Translations under genes and position numbers: made by a program
Shown: piece after piece, positions 26,824-35,579 of the stretch
How the letters are laid out: every line of letters begins with the position of its first letter
Numbering within the stretch: position 1 is the first letter of the stretch
Assembly: GCA_965116945.1 (NCBI GenBank)
Contig: OZ220734.1
Coordinates: 2,046,001-2,110,000, forward strand
DNA from: Plut-88900 sp965116945
Lineage (GTDB): Bacteria; Chloroflexota; Dehalococcoidia; Plut-88900
Direction of reading: 5' to 3'
DNA length: 64,000 nucleotides
Notes under the pieces: generated by a model
What the model was told of the DNA's origin: nothing
The model's input: only the letters and a program-made list of their open reading frames with translations
The model's database searches: none

Positions 26824-28104
26824 CTAAATCACCCCCGACTCTTTCAGCGACTTGAACTCCGCCTCCCCCAACCCCAACTCTTCTATGTACACCTCTCGGT
26901 TGTGCTCTCCCACCCCCGGCGCACGGCGCCTAAAGGATATCGGGCATTCGGGCAACGCGATGTACCGACCGGCATACTTTAAGGGACGGTCGTACCCGGA
27001 AGAGTCGGACTTCAACCAGTATCCCCGGGCCTTCAACTGCATATCTCCCATCACGTCGTCCGCCGCATTGCAGGGCGCCAGCAATACCTTCTCTTGGATC
27101 GATAGATCGAACAACTCTTCCCGAGTCTTTGTCATGAAGAACCGTCGAATATGCTCGGAAACTTCGTTTATTTCCTCTTGCTCCTTGGTCCAGGGCGGCC
27201 CCGTACTGTCATCCTCAACCCATCCACCCCAGGACTCCCACTTCTTGTCCTTCATGAAGTCGGGTGCGAAGCCCTCCGCATCCATCATCCGCACCAGACC
27301 CTCCATCCGAAACGCGTGAATGCCTCCCGCCAATGTGAAGCTGACATAGCCATCTTTGCATGGAAAAATCGCTAGGACGTTCGGGCCACCATAGTTGGTG
27401 TATGGTCCGTTACGCTCTACGTTATACCCTTCCAGTTGCGGAAACTGCCCAGCGTTCATCATAGTCCAGTAAACCGCAACCTGCGTCGAAACCTCCACCA
27501 CCTGCCCCTCCCCCGAGTTCCGGGCCTTCCAGAACGCGCACATTGAACCCACCGCCGCCTGGGCGCCCGCATGCAACTCTGCCTGGGGAAATGTAATCCT
27601 AACAGGCGCCCTGTCCGCGTCCCCGCTGATGTAAGCCATACCGCCCATCGCCCACGACACCAGGTCGGTAGCCTTGTACTCCGAGTACGGCCCCGACTCC
27701 CCGAACGGCGTCATCGAGGCCATAACCAGCTTCGAGTTGTCCTTGCTCAACACCTCGTATCCCAGCCCCAGCGACTCCATGTACTGTTGTCCTGAGGAGA
27801 TCATCAGGAAGTCCACGTCGGCAGCTAGTCTTTTCAGGAGCTCCGCACCTTCCGGTTTGCGGATGTCCAGGGTGATGCCACGCTTGTTAAAGCAGTACGA
27901 CTCCCAGAACCAGCTACGGGTAGAGTCCTCCTGGCCGGGGTCCAGGGGCCAGTGGTAACGGGTCGGGCTTCCGCTGGGAGGCTCGATCTTGATTACATCA
28001 GCACCGAGGTCCGCCAGTACCTTCCCTCCCCAGTTGTACCCACCCTCTGTCAGGTCAAGCGCTTTATATGGCCCGAGAGCCATCGCATCTTTGTCAAAAG
28101 CCAT
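26824..28104 (-). CDS. CaiB/BaiF (family III) CoA-transferase paralogue with Glu at the catalytic position
   Basis: A 426-residue family III CoA-transferase homologue. Aligned by the spacing to the GEGQ motif, the expected catalytic aspartate is Glu176 (FPQAELHAG). Flanking features, such as the N-terminal ALDLTEGGYNWGGKVLADLGADVIKIE, are intact, so the fold and CoA-binding are probably kept. It is the first gene of a two-gene minus-strand unit with the catalytic-type paralogue. It may be the non-catalytic subunit of a heteromeric transferase, or glutamate may serve. Divergent from the PIG-L gene. Confidence 0.88.
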   Translation of the reverse strand: MAFDKDAMALGPYKALDLTEGGYNWGGKVLADLGADVIKIEPPSGSPTRYHWPLDPGQEDSTRSWFWESYCFNKRGITLDIRKPEGAELLKRLAADVDFLMISSGQQYMESLGLGYEVLSKDNSKLVMASMTPFGESGPYSEYKATDLVSWAMGGMAYISGDADRAPVRITFPQAELHAGAQAAVGSMCAFWKARNSGEGQVVEVSTQVAVYWTMMNAGQFPQLEGYNVERNGPYTNYGGPNVLAIFPCKDGYVSFTLAGGIHAFRMEGLVRMMDAEGFAPDFMKDKKWESWGGWVEDDSTGPPWTKEQEEINEVSEHIRRFFMTKTREELFDLSIQEKVLLAPCNAADDVMGDMQLKARGYWLKSDSSGYDRPLKYAGRYIALPECPISFRRRAPGVGEHNREVYIEELGLGEAEFKSLKESGVI

Positions 28105-28139
28105 GTTATTTTTCTGGTAAGGATTGCTAATCGGCGCCT

Positions 28140-28149
28140 AGTATATACT
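28140..28149. promoter_or_regulatory. Palindromic -10-like element between divergent genes
   Basis: The 10-bp palindrome AGTATATACT contains TATACT on both strands (28144-28149 plus, 28140-28145 minus) in the 79-bp gap between the CoA-transferase pair and the PIG-L gene. It could serve as a -10 element in both directions; no matching -35 boxes are clear. Confidence 0.35.
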
Positions 28150-28183
28150 CTCCGAAACATTCCTCAACAGGAGATTCTCGACT

Positions 28184-28921
28184 ATGCCGGAACAACCCCC
28201 CAAGCTTATCCCCCTCCCCGAAAACTGGTCCCGAGCCCTTGCCATCGCTGCCCACCCCGACGACCTCGAATACGGCGCAGCCAGCGCCATCGCCCGTTGG
28301 ACGTCCCAGGGCAAGGAGGTCGGATACCTGATGGTCACCAAGGGTGAAGCAGGCATCGACTCCATGCACCCCGACGAGACCGCCCGACTCCGAATGCAGG
28401 AGGAGATCAACAGCGCCCGGGCCGTGGGGGTCAACTCCGTGGAGTTCCTGGACTACAAGGACGGTGTCATCGAGTACGGACTTCCCCTCCGAAAGGACAT
28501 TTCACGCGCAGTCCGCAAGTTCAAGCCCGACGTCCTGATAAGCGGCAACTTCGAGATGTTCTTCCCTGGCGGCAGCTTCAACTTCGCCGACCACCGTGCC
28601 GTTGGCGTCGCAGTCCTGGACGCCGCCCGAGACGCCGACAACCGATGGATATTCCCTGAAATCACAGACGAAGGCATCGAGCCCTGGCACGACCTCAGAT
28701 ACATCTTCATCACCTCCCCTCCCGTCACCACCCACTACGTCGACGTGACCGACTCCATCGACAAGGGAATCGCCTCCCTAAAAGAGCACAAGGTTTACAT
28801 CGACAACCTTGCCCAGGACTTCGACCCTGAGATGTTTCTCAGCTTCGGCGCCGCCGCCATCGGCGAGACTGCCGGATGCGACTACGCAGTGGGCTTCTCC
28901 CTAATGGAAGTCAATACCTAG
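28184..28921 (+). CDS. PIG-L family N-deacetylase (LmbE-like)
   Basis: A 245-residue zinc-dependent deacetylase. AAHPDDLEYGA is the AHPDD zinc/catalytic motif; the later NFADHRAVGVAVLDAARDA supplies the third zinc histidine. Family members remove acetyl groups from N-acetylglucosaminyl compounds (mycothiol, bacillithiol, GPI-type lipids) or related amides. No glycosyltransferase is adjacent, so the substrate stays open. Transcribed divergently from the CoA-transferase pair; a strong terminator follows. Confidence 0.92.
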   Translation: MPEQPPKLIPLPENWSRALAIAAHPDDLEYGAASAIARWTSQGKEVGYLMVTKGEAGIDSMHPDETARLRMQEEINSARAVGVNSVEFLDYKDGVIEYGLPLRKDISRAVRKFKPDVLISGNFEMFFPGGSFNFADHRAVGVAVLDAARDADNRWIFPEITDEGIEPWHDLRYIFITSPPVTTHYVDVTDSIDKGIASLKEHKVYIDNLAQDFDPEMFLSFGAAAIGETAGCDYAVGFSLMEVNT

Positions 28922-29018
28922 CCACTTAACCCCCATTCCATATCATTCCGAAGCCACCAGAGAAATCCAGGACTTGACCACTCAAATAGGACCCCCAAAT
29001 CCCCAAATATTGAACTTA

Positions 29019-29099
29019 AAGCAGAGGCCGACGCTTGAGCGTCGGCCTCTGCTTCTTTTCTTATTCCCCTGCTCCCTTAGATGCCTACGGGAGAGGGGT
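29019..29099. terminator. Two-hairpin convergent-gap element, copy 1 (strong terminator)
   Basis: First hairpin: perfect 16-bp stem (29019-29034 with 29039-29054, TTGA loop) carrying GCAGAGGCCGACGC, followed by TTCTTTTCTTATT. Second part: a weaker palindrome, CCCCTGCTCCC around 29066-29076 with GGGAGAGGGG at 29089-29098. It lies between the convergent PIG-L and class-IV aminotransferase genes and can stop transcription from the PIG-L side; copies with the same order are at 42671-42746 and 60382-60466. Confidence 0.8.
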
Positions 29100-29113
29100 A
29101 CCCTGCCTCGTCC

Positions 29114-30028
29114 CTACAACTTCGACAAGTATTGATCGAAGATCTCCACCCCCACAAACCCGCTGTATGCCCTCTCCAATCGCGAGGTAACGGGGCCCGG
29201 CACCCGACCGTCACCAACCGGTGCACCGTTCACCTTCGATACCGGGCAGATGCACAGGCTAGTTGACGTAATGAAAACCTCGTCAGCGTTGTATGCGTCG
29301 AACAGGTCGAGGTCAGTTTCCACCGTCTCGATGTCCAGCTCCCTGGCCAGGTCCAGCACAGTCTGACGGCTTATTCCTTCCAGCGTGAATCGGTCTATCG
29401 GGGTGTGAATTGCGCCGTTCTTGACCAGGAAGATGTTGCTCCCTGCGCCCTCAGCCAGGGTGCCGCTCTCGTTCAGCAGCACCGCCCAGGCCTCGGGGTC
29501 CTGCGCCTTCACTTCCAGGTCTGCCAGAACCATATTCACGTAATTCTGAGTCTTCGCCCGAGGACTCATCGAAGACGGCGGCGTCCTTCGGGTGGAAGGC
29601 GTTATCACCCGTATCCCATCCCTGTACAGGTTTGCCCTCTGCCTGAAGGGTATGGGGTCGGTCTGGATGATCACCGTGCTGCTGCCAGTCTCGTTCGGGT
29701 CATGCGAGGGCGGGTCGACGCCCCTGGTAACCCTCTGGATCACCCAGTAGTCGCCACCTTCCTCCAGGAGCGGCAGGTTCGTATCAACTACCTGGTGCGT
29801 GAGTTCCGCCATGCGCTCCTTGCTCATCCCCGGGTCAAGCCTCAGGTACCGGCAGGACCTGTACAACCTGTCCAAATGCTCCGCGACCTTGAAGACCTTC
29901 CCGCCAAACGTACGCGTGTTGTCGAACACCGCGTCGCCCATCTTGAAACCCCGGTCCTGTATCGAGACCTTAGCCTCGCTCTCCGGCACTATCTCCCCAT
30001 TAATATATACAACCCGTTCCTTAGCCAA
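29114..30028 (-). CDS. Class-IV PLP aminotransferase (branched-chain/D-amino-acid type), second copy
   Basis: A 304-residue fold-type IV PLP enzyme similar in layout to the protein at 7508-8416. YINGEIVPESEAKVSIQDRG opens the protein; the Schiff-base lysine is expected in AKTQNYVNMVLA and the PLP-binding glutamate in TLAEGAGSNIFLV, which is the classical BCAT/DAAT form. The TTG at 30028 is chosen because AAGGA lies seven bases upstream; another TTG two codons earlier has a spacing of one base. It may be the housekeeping IlvE or a catabolic aminotransferase. Confidence 0.85.
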   Translation of the reverse strand: MAKERVVYINGEIVPESEAKVSIQDRGFKMGDAVFDNTRTFGGKVFKVAEHLDRLYRSCRYLRLDPGMSKERMAELTHQVVDTNLPLLEEGGDYWVIQRVTRGVDPPSHDPNETGSSTVIIQTDPIPFRQRANLYRDGIRVITPSTRRTPPSSMSPRAKTQNYVNMVLADLEVKAQDPEAWAVLLNESGTLAEGAGSNIFLVKNGAIHTPIDRFTLEGISRQTVLDLARELDIETVETDLDLFDAYNADEVFITSTSLCICPVSKVNGAPVGDGRVPGPVTSRLERAYSGFVGVEIFDQYLSKL

Positions 30029-30118
30029 AACCAATTCCTTTCCATCGATTTCTAATCCCCTCCCCCTCGACGAGACCTTTGCATATCCTGTCCGAGGGGT
30101 TGGTGAGGGGTGTCCAGT

Positions 30119-30157
30119 CCCCTCTCCCTCGATGGGAGAGGGCTAGGGTGAGGGTGA
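30119..30157. repeat. Dispersed intergenic repeat (GGGAGAGGG...GGGTGAGGGTGA type)
   Basis: CCCTCTCCC, GAT, GGGAGAGGG palindrome followed by GGGTGAGGGTGA; same family as 8433-8472 and 59448-59486. A decayed relative seems to lie at 30059-30112. Confidence 0.7.
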
Positions 30158-30196
30158 AGAATTGCAAAAGAGCACTCTGACTAGGCAGGAGAACCC

Positions 30197-31228
30197 CTAA
30201 ACCCCCACCCCCGTCGCCCGAAGCGCGGGCATCACCTCGTTTGCAAACAACTCCATCGACGCCATGGCCTTCTCTGTCTCCAGCCCTCCGATATCGAACT
30301 GGCAAAGCAGGGTCGTTACTCCCGCCTCCTCCTTGAACGCCCGGATCTTGCGGATGCACTCTTCGGGAGTTCCAAGCATCAGCGTCGTCTCTAACAGCTC
30401 ATCCATGGCCGGCTCGTCGGGAAGCGGGTCCGAGAATGCCCGACCCCCAACCACCTTCTCCTTCCCCGCCCGCAGCCTACCCGCTGTCCTTCGCACGAAC
30501 ATACCGTTGTCGAACTGCGCGTTGACCTCTTCCGGGTCATGGGAGACGAATGTATGTCTCAGGATCGTGAACTCCCTTTCACCCCAGTCGTTGGCTTCCA
30601 GCGACTCCCGGAAAATCCGGTTGTTGTTCTTCAAATTCTCCATCGGCCCTGAGCAGATAGTGTGGTATCCGCGCTCCCCGCTCAGAGTCATGCTTGCCGG
30701 GCTGCTGCCGGCGTGCCAGAAGGGAGGGTGGGGTTTCTGCAGGGACTCAGGGAAAGTCCAGGTGGTAGGGAACTGGAAATATTTCCCTTCGTATGCCAAC
30801 CCTTCCCCGGACAGGCACCGAGTCACGATCTCCATGTATTCGTTGAACCGTTCGAAGTTCTCCTCTATGGGCACCCCGAACCTGTTGAATTCATAAGGCT
30901 GGTATCCCCGCCCCACCCCCAAATCAAGCCGACCCTCGGTTAGTTGGTCTGCCATACCAATCTCTTCCGCCAGCCTCAGCGGGTGATAAAACGGGACCAC
31001 CATCACCCCTATTCCTATTCGGGCTTTCTTTGTACGCTCCGCCAGCTTCACGGCCATTAGCAGTGGGTTTGGGCAGTAGCCGTAGCTCGAAAAGTGGTGT
31101 TCTGCCAGCCACACCGAGTCGAAACCCAGTTGGTCGGCGAAGGCAGCCATTTCAACCGTACGACCGTACACCTCCTCCGCCGGCCTCATCTCCGGCGATT
31201 GATTCAAGAAGAAAGCCCCGAGTTTCAT
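30197..31228 (-). CDS. LLM class flavin-dependent oxidoreductase
   Basis: A 343-residue luciferase-like protein. FDSVWLAEHHFSSYGYCPNP, the RLAEEIGMAD segment, LDLGVGRGYQPYEFNRFG and the late MLGTPEECIRKIRAFKEEAGV are the usual landmarks of the alkanal-monooxygenase-like group. The start at 31228 is fixed by AGGAG before the ATG and by the family-type first residues MKLGAFFLNQ; a longer frame to 31270 is not needed. Last of the minus-strand genes in this section, with its 3' end 40 bases from a repeat. Confidence 0.9.
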   Translation of the reverse strand: MKLGAFFLNQSPEMRPAEEVYGRTVEMAAFADQLGFDSVWLAEHHFSSYGYCPNPLLMAVKLAERTKKARIGIGVMVVPFYHPLRLAEEIGMADQLTEGRLDLGVGRGYQPYEFNRFGVPIEENFERFNEYMEIVTRCLSGEGLAYEGKYFQFPTTWTFPESLQKPHPPFWHAGSSPASMTLSGERGYHTICSGPMENLKNNNRIFRESLEANDWGEREFTILRHTFVSHDPEEVNAQFDNGMFVRRTAGRLRAGKEKVVGGRAFSDPLPDEPAMDELLETTLMLGTPEECIRKIRAFKEEAGVTTLLCQFDIGGLETEKAMASMELFANEVMPALRATGVGV

Positions 31229-31521
31229 GCAAATGCTCCTTGCTGGTCGTTTTCGTATGGACGCAGGCAATTATATCCACCCCCTCCCTGCCCCGCCATC
31301 CCGGACGGCATCGGAGGGTTGTCAAAGAGCATCGTTTGTTTAGGTGGCTCCCTTAACTGGGCCTTAGGGCCGCTCATCTTTAGAGGACTAAAGGGGATGG
31401 GTGGGGCAGGTTCGAGTCCTGTCAAGCCCTCGGGCACTTCGCCCCCACCCTAATCCACGCATATTGACCCCCTCCACCCACGCCCCTTACCATTCCTCAA
31501 AATCTCGCGGGGAGTACACCC

Positions 31522-33051
31522 TTGCCCAACACCGACTACGACGTGATCATCATTGGCGCAGGCCACAATGGACTAACTGCCGCCGCATACCTCGCCAAGG
31601 CCGGCCTCCGAGTCCTTGGACTGGAGCGCAGGCATATCGTAGGCGGCGCCACCCAGACCGACGAGGTATTCCCCGGGTTCCGTGTTCCCCGCTATTCCTA
31701 CGCCTCCCTCCTACTGGAGGGCAAGGTTGTGGAAGACCTGGAACTCGAAAAGCATGGGCTCCGGGTGCTCACGATGGACCCTGAACGCATCCACCCCTTC
31801 CCCGACGGTCGGGCCGTTCGAGTCTGGAACACTGACGAACAGACCGCCGAGGAAATCGCCAGGCTAAGCCCTCCAGACGGCGAGGCCTACCTAAAATGGG
31901 CTGCCTTTTGGGAACGTGCTGCCGGCATAATCCACCCGTACATGCTCAGTGAACCCCCGACCCTGGCCGAGCTTATGGCCTCCGTCCAGGGCACCGACGA
32001 CGAGGCAATTCTCGAGAGCATTCTCTTCGGCTCCGCCTACGATATGCTCGACGAACTGTTCGAGTCCGAGCAGGTCAAGGGCGTGTTTGCTTTCTCCTTC
32101 AACGACGCCCCTCTCTTCTTTGCCCGACTCGAGACCGCCCGTTTCGGCGACCCTCGCTACCAGGGCATCGTACAGGGTGGCATGGGCAGCCTGCCTCGTT
32201 CTATCGAGGCCTCAGCCCGGGCCCACGGCGCCCACTTTGTGACCAACGCCGAGGTCCGACAAGTCATCATCGAAAACGGGTCGGCAATTGGCATTGAATT
32301 GTCCGACGGACGACAGATTCGTGCAGGGACTGTCGTCTCCAACCTCGACCCCAAACGCTCCTTGCTGGAAATTGTTGACGAGGCCCATCTCGCCAGTGAC
32401 TTCCGTGCCAGCGTGCGCTACCTGAAGAACATGCGCGCTTCCATCAAGCTCCATGCCTCTCTTTCAGAGCCCCCCGACCTGAGCCACTATTTCGGAGATG
32501 AATGGAAGCTCAGCTACCTGGGTCGAGTCAGGATGTGCCCGAGCCTTGATCACGTAAAGGCCGGTCGTGCCGACGCCGATGCCGGCCGCCTCCCCCATCA
32601 CCCCTCCATGATCATGCAGATCCCATCAGCCATCGACCCGTCCATGGCCCCCGAGGGCAAGCACAGCATGTCCGTCTGGGTAGAAACCGCAGCCCTCAAT
32701 CTCGCCGACGGCTCCTGGGATGACGTTCGGGACCAGGCCTCCGACCTCATAATTGATGCTCTCTCCGTATATGCGCCGAACATTCGGGACGCAATCATCG
32801 ACCGGCAGCTACTTACCCCACAGGACATCATCCAGGAGGTGGGCATGACCAACGCCGATATCCTCCACCTGGATATGACTCCCCAGCAGTTCTTCGCTTC
32901 CCGACCCCTTCGAGGCTGGAACAGCTACCGCACCCCCATAGACAACTACTATCTCTGCGGTGCGGGCACACACCCCGGTGGCTACGTCTCCGGGGCCCCG
33001 GGCCACAACGCTGCTCATGCAATCCTCCGTGACATGGAGCTCGCATCTTGA
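31522..33051 (+). CDS. Phytoene-desaturase-like NAD(P)/FAD-dependent oxidoreductase
   Basis: A 509-residue flavoprotein. DVIIIGAGHNGLTAAAYLAKAG is the Rossmann start, then GLERRHIVGGA; the C-terminal FAD segment is NYYLCGAGTHPGGYVSGAPGHNAA. This is the CrtI/retinol-saturase-like (PYROXD2) form, but no other carotenoid genes are near. The start is a TTG with GGGGAG upstream. The stop overlaps the TTG start of the biotin ligase gene by four bases. Confidence 0.88.
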   Translation: MPNTDYDVIIIGAGHNGLTAAAYLAKAGLRVLGLERRHIVGGATQTDEVFPGFRVPRYSYASLLLEGKVVEDLELEKHGLRVLTMDPERIHPFPDGRAVRVWNTDEQTAEEIARLSPPDGEAYLKWAAFWERAAGIIHPYMLSEPPTLAELMASVQGTDDEAILESILFGSAYDMLDELFESEQVKGVFAFSFNDAPLFFARLETARFGDPRYQGIVQGGMGSLPRSIEASARAHGAHFVTNAEVRQVIIENGSAIGIELSDGRQIRAGTVVSNLDPKRSLLEIVDEAHLASDFRASVRYLKNMRASIKLHASLSEPPDLSHYFGDEWKLSYLGRVRMCPSLDHVKAGRADADAGRLPHHPSMIMQIPSAIDPSMAPEGKHSMSVWVETAALNLADGSWDDVRDQASDLIIDALSVYAPNIRDAIIDRQLLTPQDIIQEVGMTNADILHLDMTPQQFFASRPLRGWNSYRTPIDNYYLCGAGTHPGGYVSGAPGHNAAHAILRDMELAS

Positions 33052-33854
33052 CCTGCTCTGAACCCGAGCCGTTCAACTCCGATTCTATAAGCCGCGGACT
33101 CTCCACCTCCTTTATGGGACGCGAGCTTTTTTTCTATGAAACCCTACCCACGACCATGGACGTCGCCGACATGAAGGCAGCCGCCGGCGCCATGGAAGGT
33201 ACGGCCGTCCTGGCGGACTACCAGACAGCAGGACGAGGCCGCTTCGACCGGGAGTGGGTGGCGGATAAGAGCGCCACCATAGCCGTTTCCATCATCCTGC
33301 GTCCCCCACCCCCAATCGATGCCAAGTTGCACATCGTTTGCTCCCTCGCTGTGGCCCGTGCCATCGAGACCGCCACGGATCTTAAACCCCGCATCAAGTG
33401 GCCCAATGATGTCCTCCTGGACGGAATGAAAACCTGCGGTATCCTCCTCACTTCCAGTCGGGACCGCAACGGCAAGACATACGTAAATGCTGGCATTGGC
33501 ATTAACGTCAACCAGACCCCGGAGTCCCTGGCCAGGATCTCCCCACCGGCCACGGGGCTCCGAGCTCAGCTAGGCCAACCAGTTTCACGAACCGATGTCT
33601 TCTGCGCCCTCCTCTTTCACCTGGAAAAACTCTACCTGGAGGCTATTTCCGGCTCCGACCTGTTGGACCTGTGGCGTTCCTACCTCGTAACCCTCGGCCA
33701 GCACGTTCGTGTACAATGGCGCAGGGAAGATAGGTTCGGGTTTGTAGAGGAAGGTCTCGCTGAGGATGTTGATGAATTTGGGAGACTGCTCCTGCGCACT
33801 GGGGATGGCGAGCTCAAGACCCTTGCATCCGGCGAAGTCACACTGCACGTTTGA
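33048..33854 (+). CDS. birA: Biotin--[acetyl-CoA-carboxylase] ligase
   Basis: A 268-residue biotin protein ligase without an N-terminal DNA-binding domain. The biotin/ATP-binding loop is AGRGRFDREW, followed by KWPNDVLL with the ligase lysine region, and NAGIGINVNQTP; the C-terminal SH3-like domain ends the protein. It makes biotinyl-AMP and transfers biotin to carboxylase carrier domains. Lacking the HTH, it should not act as a repressor. The TTG start overlaps the preceding gene by four bases. An internal ATG at residue 23 (MGRELFFYE) is an alternative start. Confidence 0.92.
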   Translation: MTCSEPEPFNSDSISRGLSTSFMGRELFFYETLPTTMDVADMKAAAGAMEGTAVLADYQTAGRGRFDREWVADKSATIAVSIILRPPPPIDAKLHIVCSLAVARAIETATDLKPRIKWPNDVLLDGMKTCGILLTSSRDRNGKTYVNAGIGINVNQTPESLARISPPATGLRAQLGQPVSRTDVFCALLFHLEKLYLEAISGSDLLDLWRSYLVTLGQHVRVQWRREDRFGFVEEGLAEDVDEFGRLLLRTGDGELKTLASGEVTLHV

Positions 33855-33864
33855 GGCTTAACCG

Positions 33865-34677
33865 ATGACCGATCCATACGACCTTTCAGGAAAAGTAGCC
33901 CTTGTAACGGGTGGTGGCTCAGGCCTGGGGAGAGAGGTGGCCATCGGGCTGGCTAAGCTCGGTGCATCGGTTGTTGTCGCGGGACGCAGGCCAGGGCCCA
34001 TTGGGGAGACCGTGGAGACCATCCACGCCACGGGCCACAGAGCCCTCGCAGTCCCCACCGACGTAACCGATTCCTCCCAGGTGAACGCCCTGGTCGACCG
34101 CACCGTATCTCACTTCGGCCGCATCGACATCCTGATCAACAACGCCGGTATCTCCGGCGCGGACGATCCCGAAAAGGCCGTATGGGAAATCACCGACGAA
34201 GTCTGGCACAGGGGTATAGACGGCGAACTCACAGGTTCCTTCTTCTGCGCCCGGGCCGCGGGTAAATACATGGTCGAGCAGCGGTACGGCAAGATAGTCA
34301 ATGTTTCGTCGGGATTCGGCTATGGCACGCAACGGGGCCAGGTCATGTACGGCGTTGCCAAGGCTGGAGTAATTCAACTCACCCGGGTGCTTGCCATGCA
34401 GTGGGCCAGAGACAACGTGAACGTAAACTGTATCGTCCCCGGCCTATTCCACACCCTCCCCGAAGACATCGAAAAACCCATAGAAGAACGCTCGCACCGC
34501 TTCATACCTGTCGGATACGTCGCCACTGCCAAAGACCTTGTAGACCTCGTTCTACTTCTATCCTCCGACGCCTCTTCCTACATGACCGGCGAGAACATTA
34601 TGGTGGACGGCGCAGCCCTTATAGGCGCCTATGCCCCGTGGGGCTACCAGCCCCTCACCCCGACCCCGGAGGCCTGA
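33865..34677 (+). CDS. Short-chain dehydrogenase/reductase, catalytically intact partner
   Basis: A 270-residue classical SDR with TGGGSGLG at residues 15-22, INNAG, a serine in VNVSSGFG and YGVAK as Tyr-x3-Lys. Cofactor and catalytic residues are complete. It begins ten bases after birA and is followed after one base by a second SDR-fold protein that has lost these motifs, so a heteromeric enzyme is possible. Substrate unknown. Confidence 0.9.
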   Translation: MTDPYDLSGKVALVTGGGSGLGREVAIGLAKLGASVVVAGRRPGPIGETVETIHATGHRALAVPTDVTDSSQVNALVDRTVSHFGRIDILINNAGISGADDPEKAVWEITDEVWHRGIDGELTGSFFCARAAGKYMVEQRYGKIVNVSSGFGYGTQRGQVMYGVAKAGVIQLTRVLAMQWARDNVNVNCIVPGLFHTLPEDIEKPIEERSHRFIPVGYVATAKDLVDLVLLLSSDASSYMTGENIMVDGAALIGAYAPWGYQPLTPTPEA

Positions 34678-34678
34678 T

Positions 34679-35392
34679 ATGTCCCCTGCTCCCTTTGATC
34701 TTAAGGACAAGAAAGCGGTGCTGGTCACCCGGTGTGGTATTAATGCCCCAGTTCTCGCCGCGGCCCTGACCGATGCAGGCGCTACTCTCTCCATTGTTCA
34801 CCCGGAGTCGGCCACCCCGCCCCCCGCCGATGCTTCCGTGCCATGGTTCCGGGATGCATCCGGGCTCCAGCCGGCGGTTTCCAGCGCCATGGCGGGGATG
34901 GCAGGCATCGACATTCTCGTCAATGACCTTTCCGCCGACTTCGCCAAACCCCTCACCGATATGACATATGAAGAATGGCGCACTACCATTGACCAAAATC
35001 TTGATGCCGTTTTCGTATCCTGTCAGGCCGCTTCGGGACGGATGTTAGCTCAGCAGAGCGGTCACATTGTCAACATAGGGTCGGGTCTGGGGGCCCGGGC
35101 AGTAGTCAACGAATCCGCCTTCTCCGCAGCACAGGCCGGGGTAATTCATTTGACCCGGGCCTTGGGCCTGGAATGGGCCCGAGACAACATTCGCGTCAAC
35201 GCCATCGTCGGGGGCTGGATTGTAGACTCCGACGAAGCCATTCCGGACAAGGTCCGCCGCTACATCCCCAACCAGCGCTGGGGCAGGCCCGAAGATCTCT
35301 CCGGCGTTCTCGTATACCTCGCATCAGATTCCTGCTCGTTCACAACCGGCGAACCGTTCTTCGTTGACGGTGGCATCATGATTCGCACCTAA
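34679..35392 (+). CDS. SDR-fold protein lacking cofactor and catalytic motifs (pseudoenzyme)
   Basis: A 237-residue protein clearly homologous to SDRs: AVLVTRCG near residue 13, VNIGSGLG, AGVIHLTRALGLEWARDNIRVNAI, and the C-terminal SFTTGEPFFVDGG. The glycine-rich TGxxxGxG reads TRCGINAP, NNAG reads NDLS, and YxxxK reads F148-x3-Q152; Ser135 and Asn107 are kept. It is therefore unlikely to be an active oxidoreductase. The ATG at 34679 comes one base after the stop of the intact SDR and a longer overlapping frame from 34631 is not needed. The reading frame is full-length and undamaged, which argues for a selected structural role. Confidence 0.85.
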   Translation: MSPAPFDLKDKKAVLVTRCGINAPVLAAALTDAGATLSIVHPESATPPPADASVPWFRDASGLQPAVSSAMAGMAGIDILVNDLSADFAKPLTDMTYEEWRTTIDQNLDAVFVSCQAASGRMLAQQSGHIVNIGSGLGARAVVNESAFSAAQAGVIHLTRALGLEWARDNIRVNAIVGGWIVDSDEAIPDKVRRYIPNQRWGRPEDLSGVLVYLASDSCSFTTGEPFFVDGGIMIRT

Positions 35393-35579
35393 CTCTGTCC
35401 CCTATCCTGACAATTCAATCTCATTCCGAGACCCTGAGAGGACCCTGGGTATCTGTCCAATCCGCTTTTCCTAGCTGTGAGATGATTGGTGTGAATCCAC
35501 TTATCGAAAGCACGCAAAGCACTCAATGCGAGGGTGAATCCCTCCTCGAAATCGCGTAATTCACCAAAGGAGGCCCAGC

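Noticed and set aside
31359..31430. Possible tRNA: GCAGG TTCGAGT CCTGT at 31406-31422 forms a perfect T-arm-like hairpin.
   Set aside because: The acceptor pairing of 31359-31365 with 31423-31429 has two mismatches, no D-arm or 7-nt anticodon loop can be drawn (the middle folds as CTTTAG-AGGA-CTAAAG), and there is no CCA. It could be a tRNA-derived remnant but is not a supportable gene; tmRNA was also considered and its 5' half is absent.
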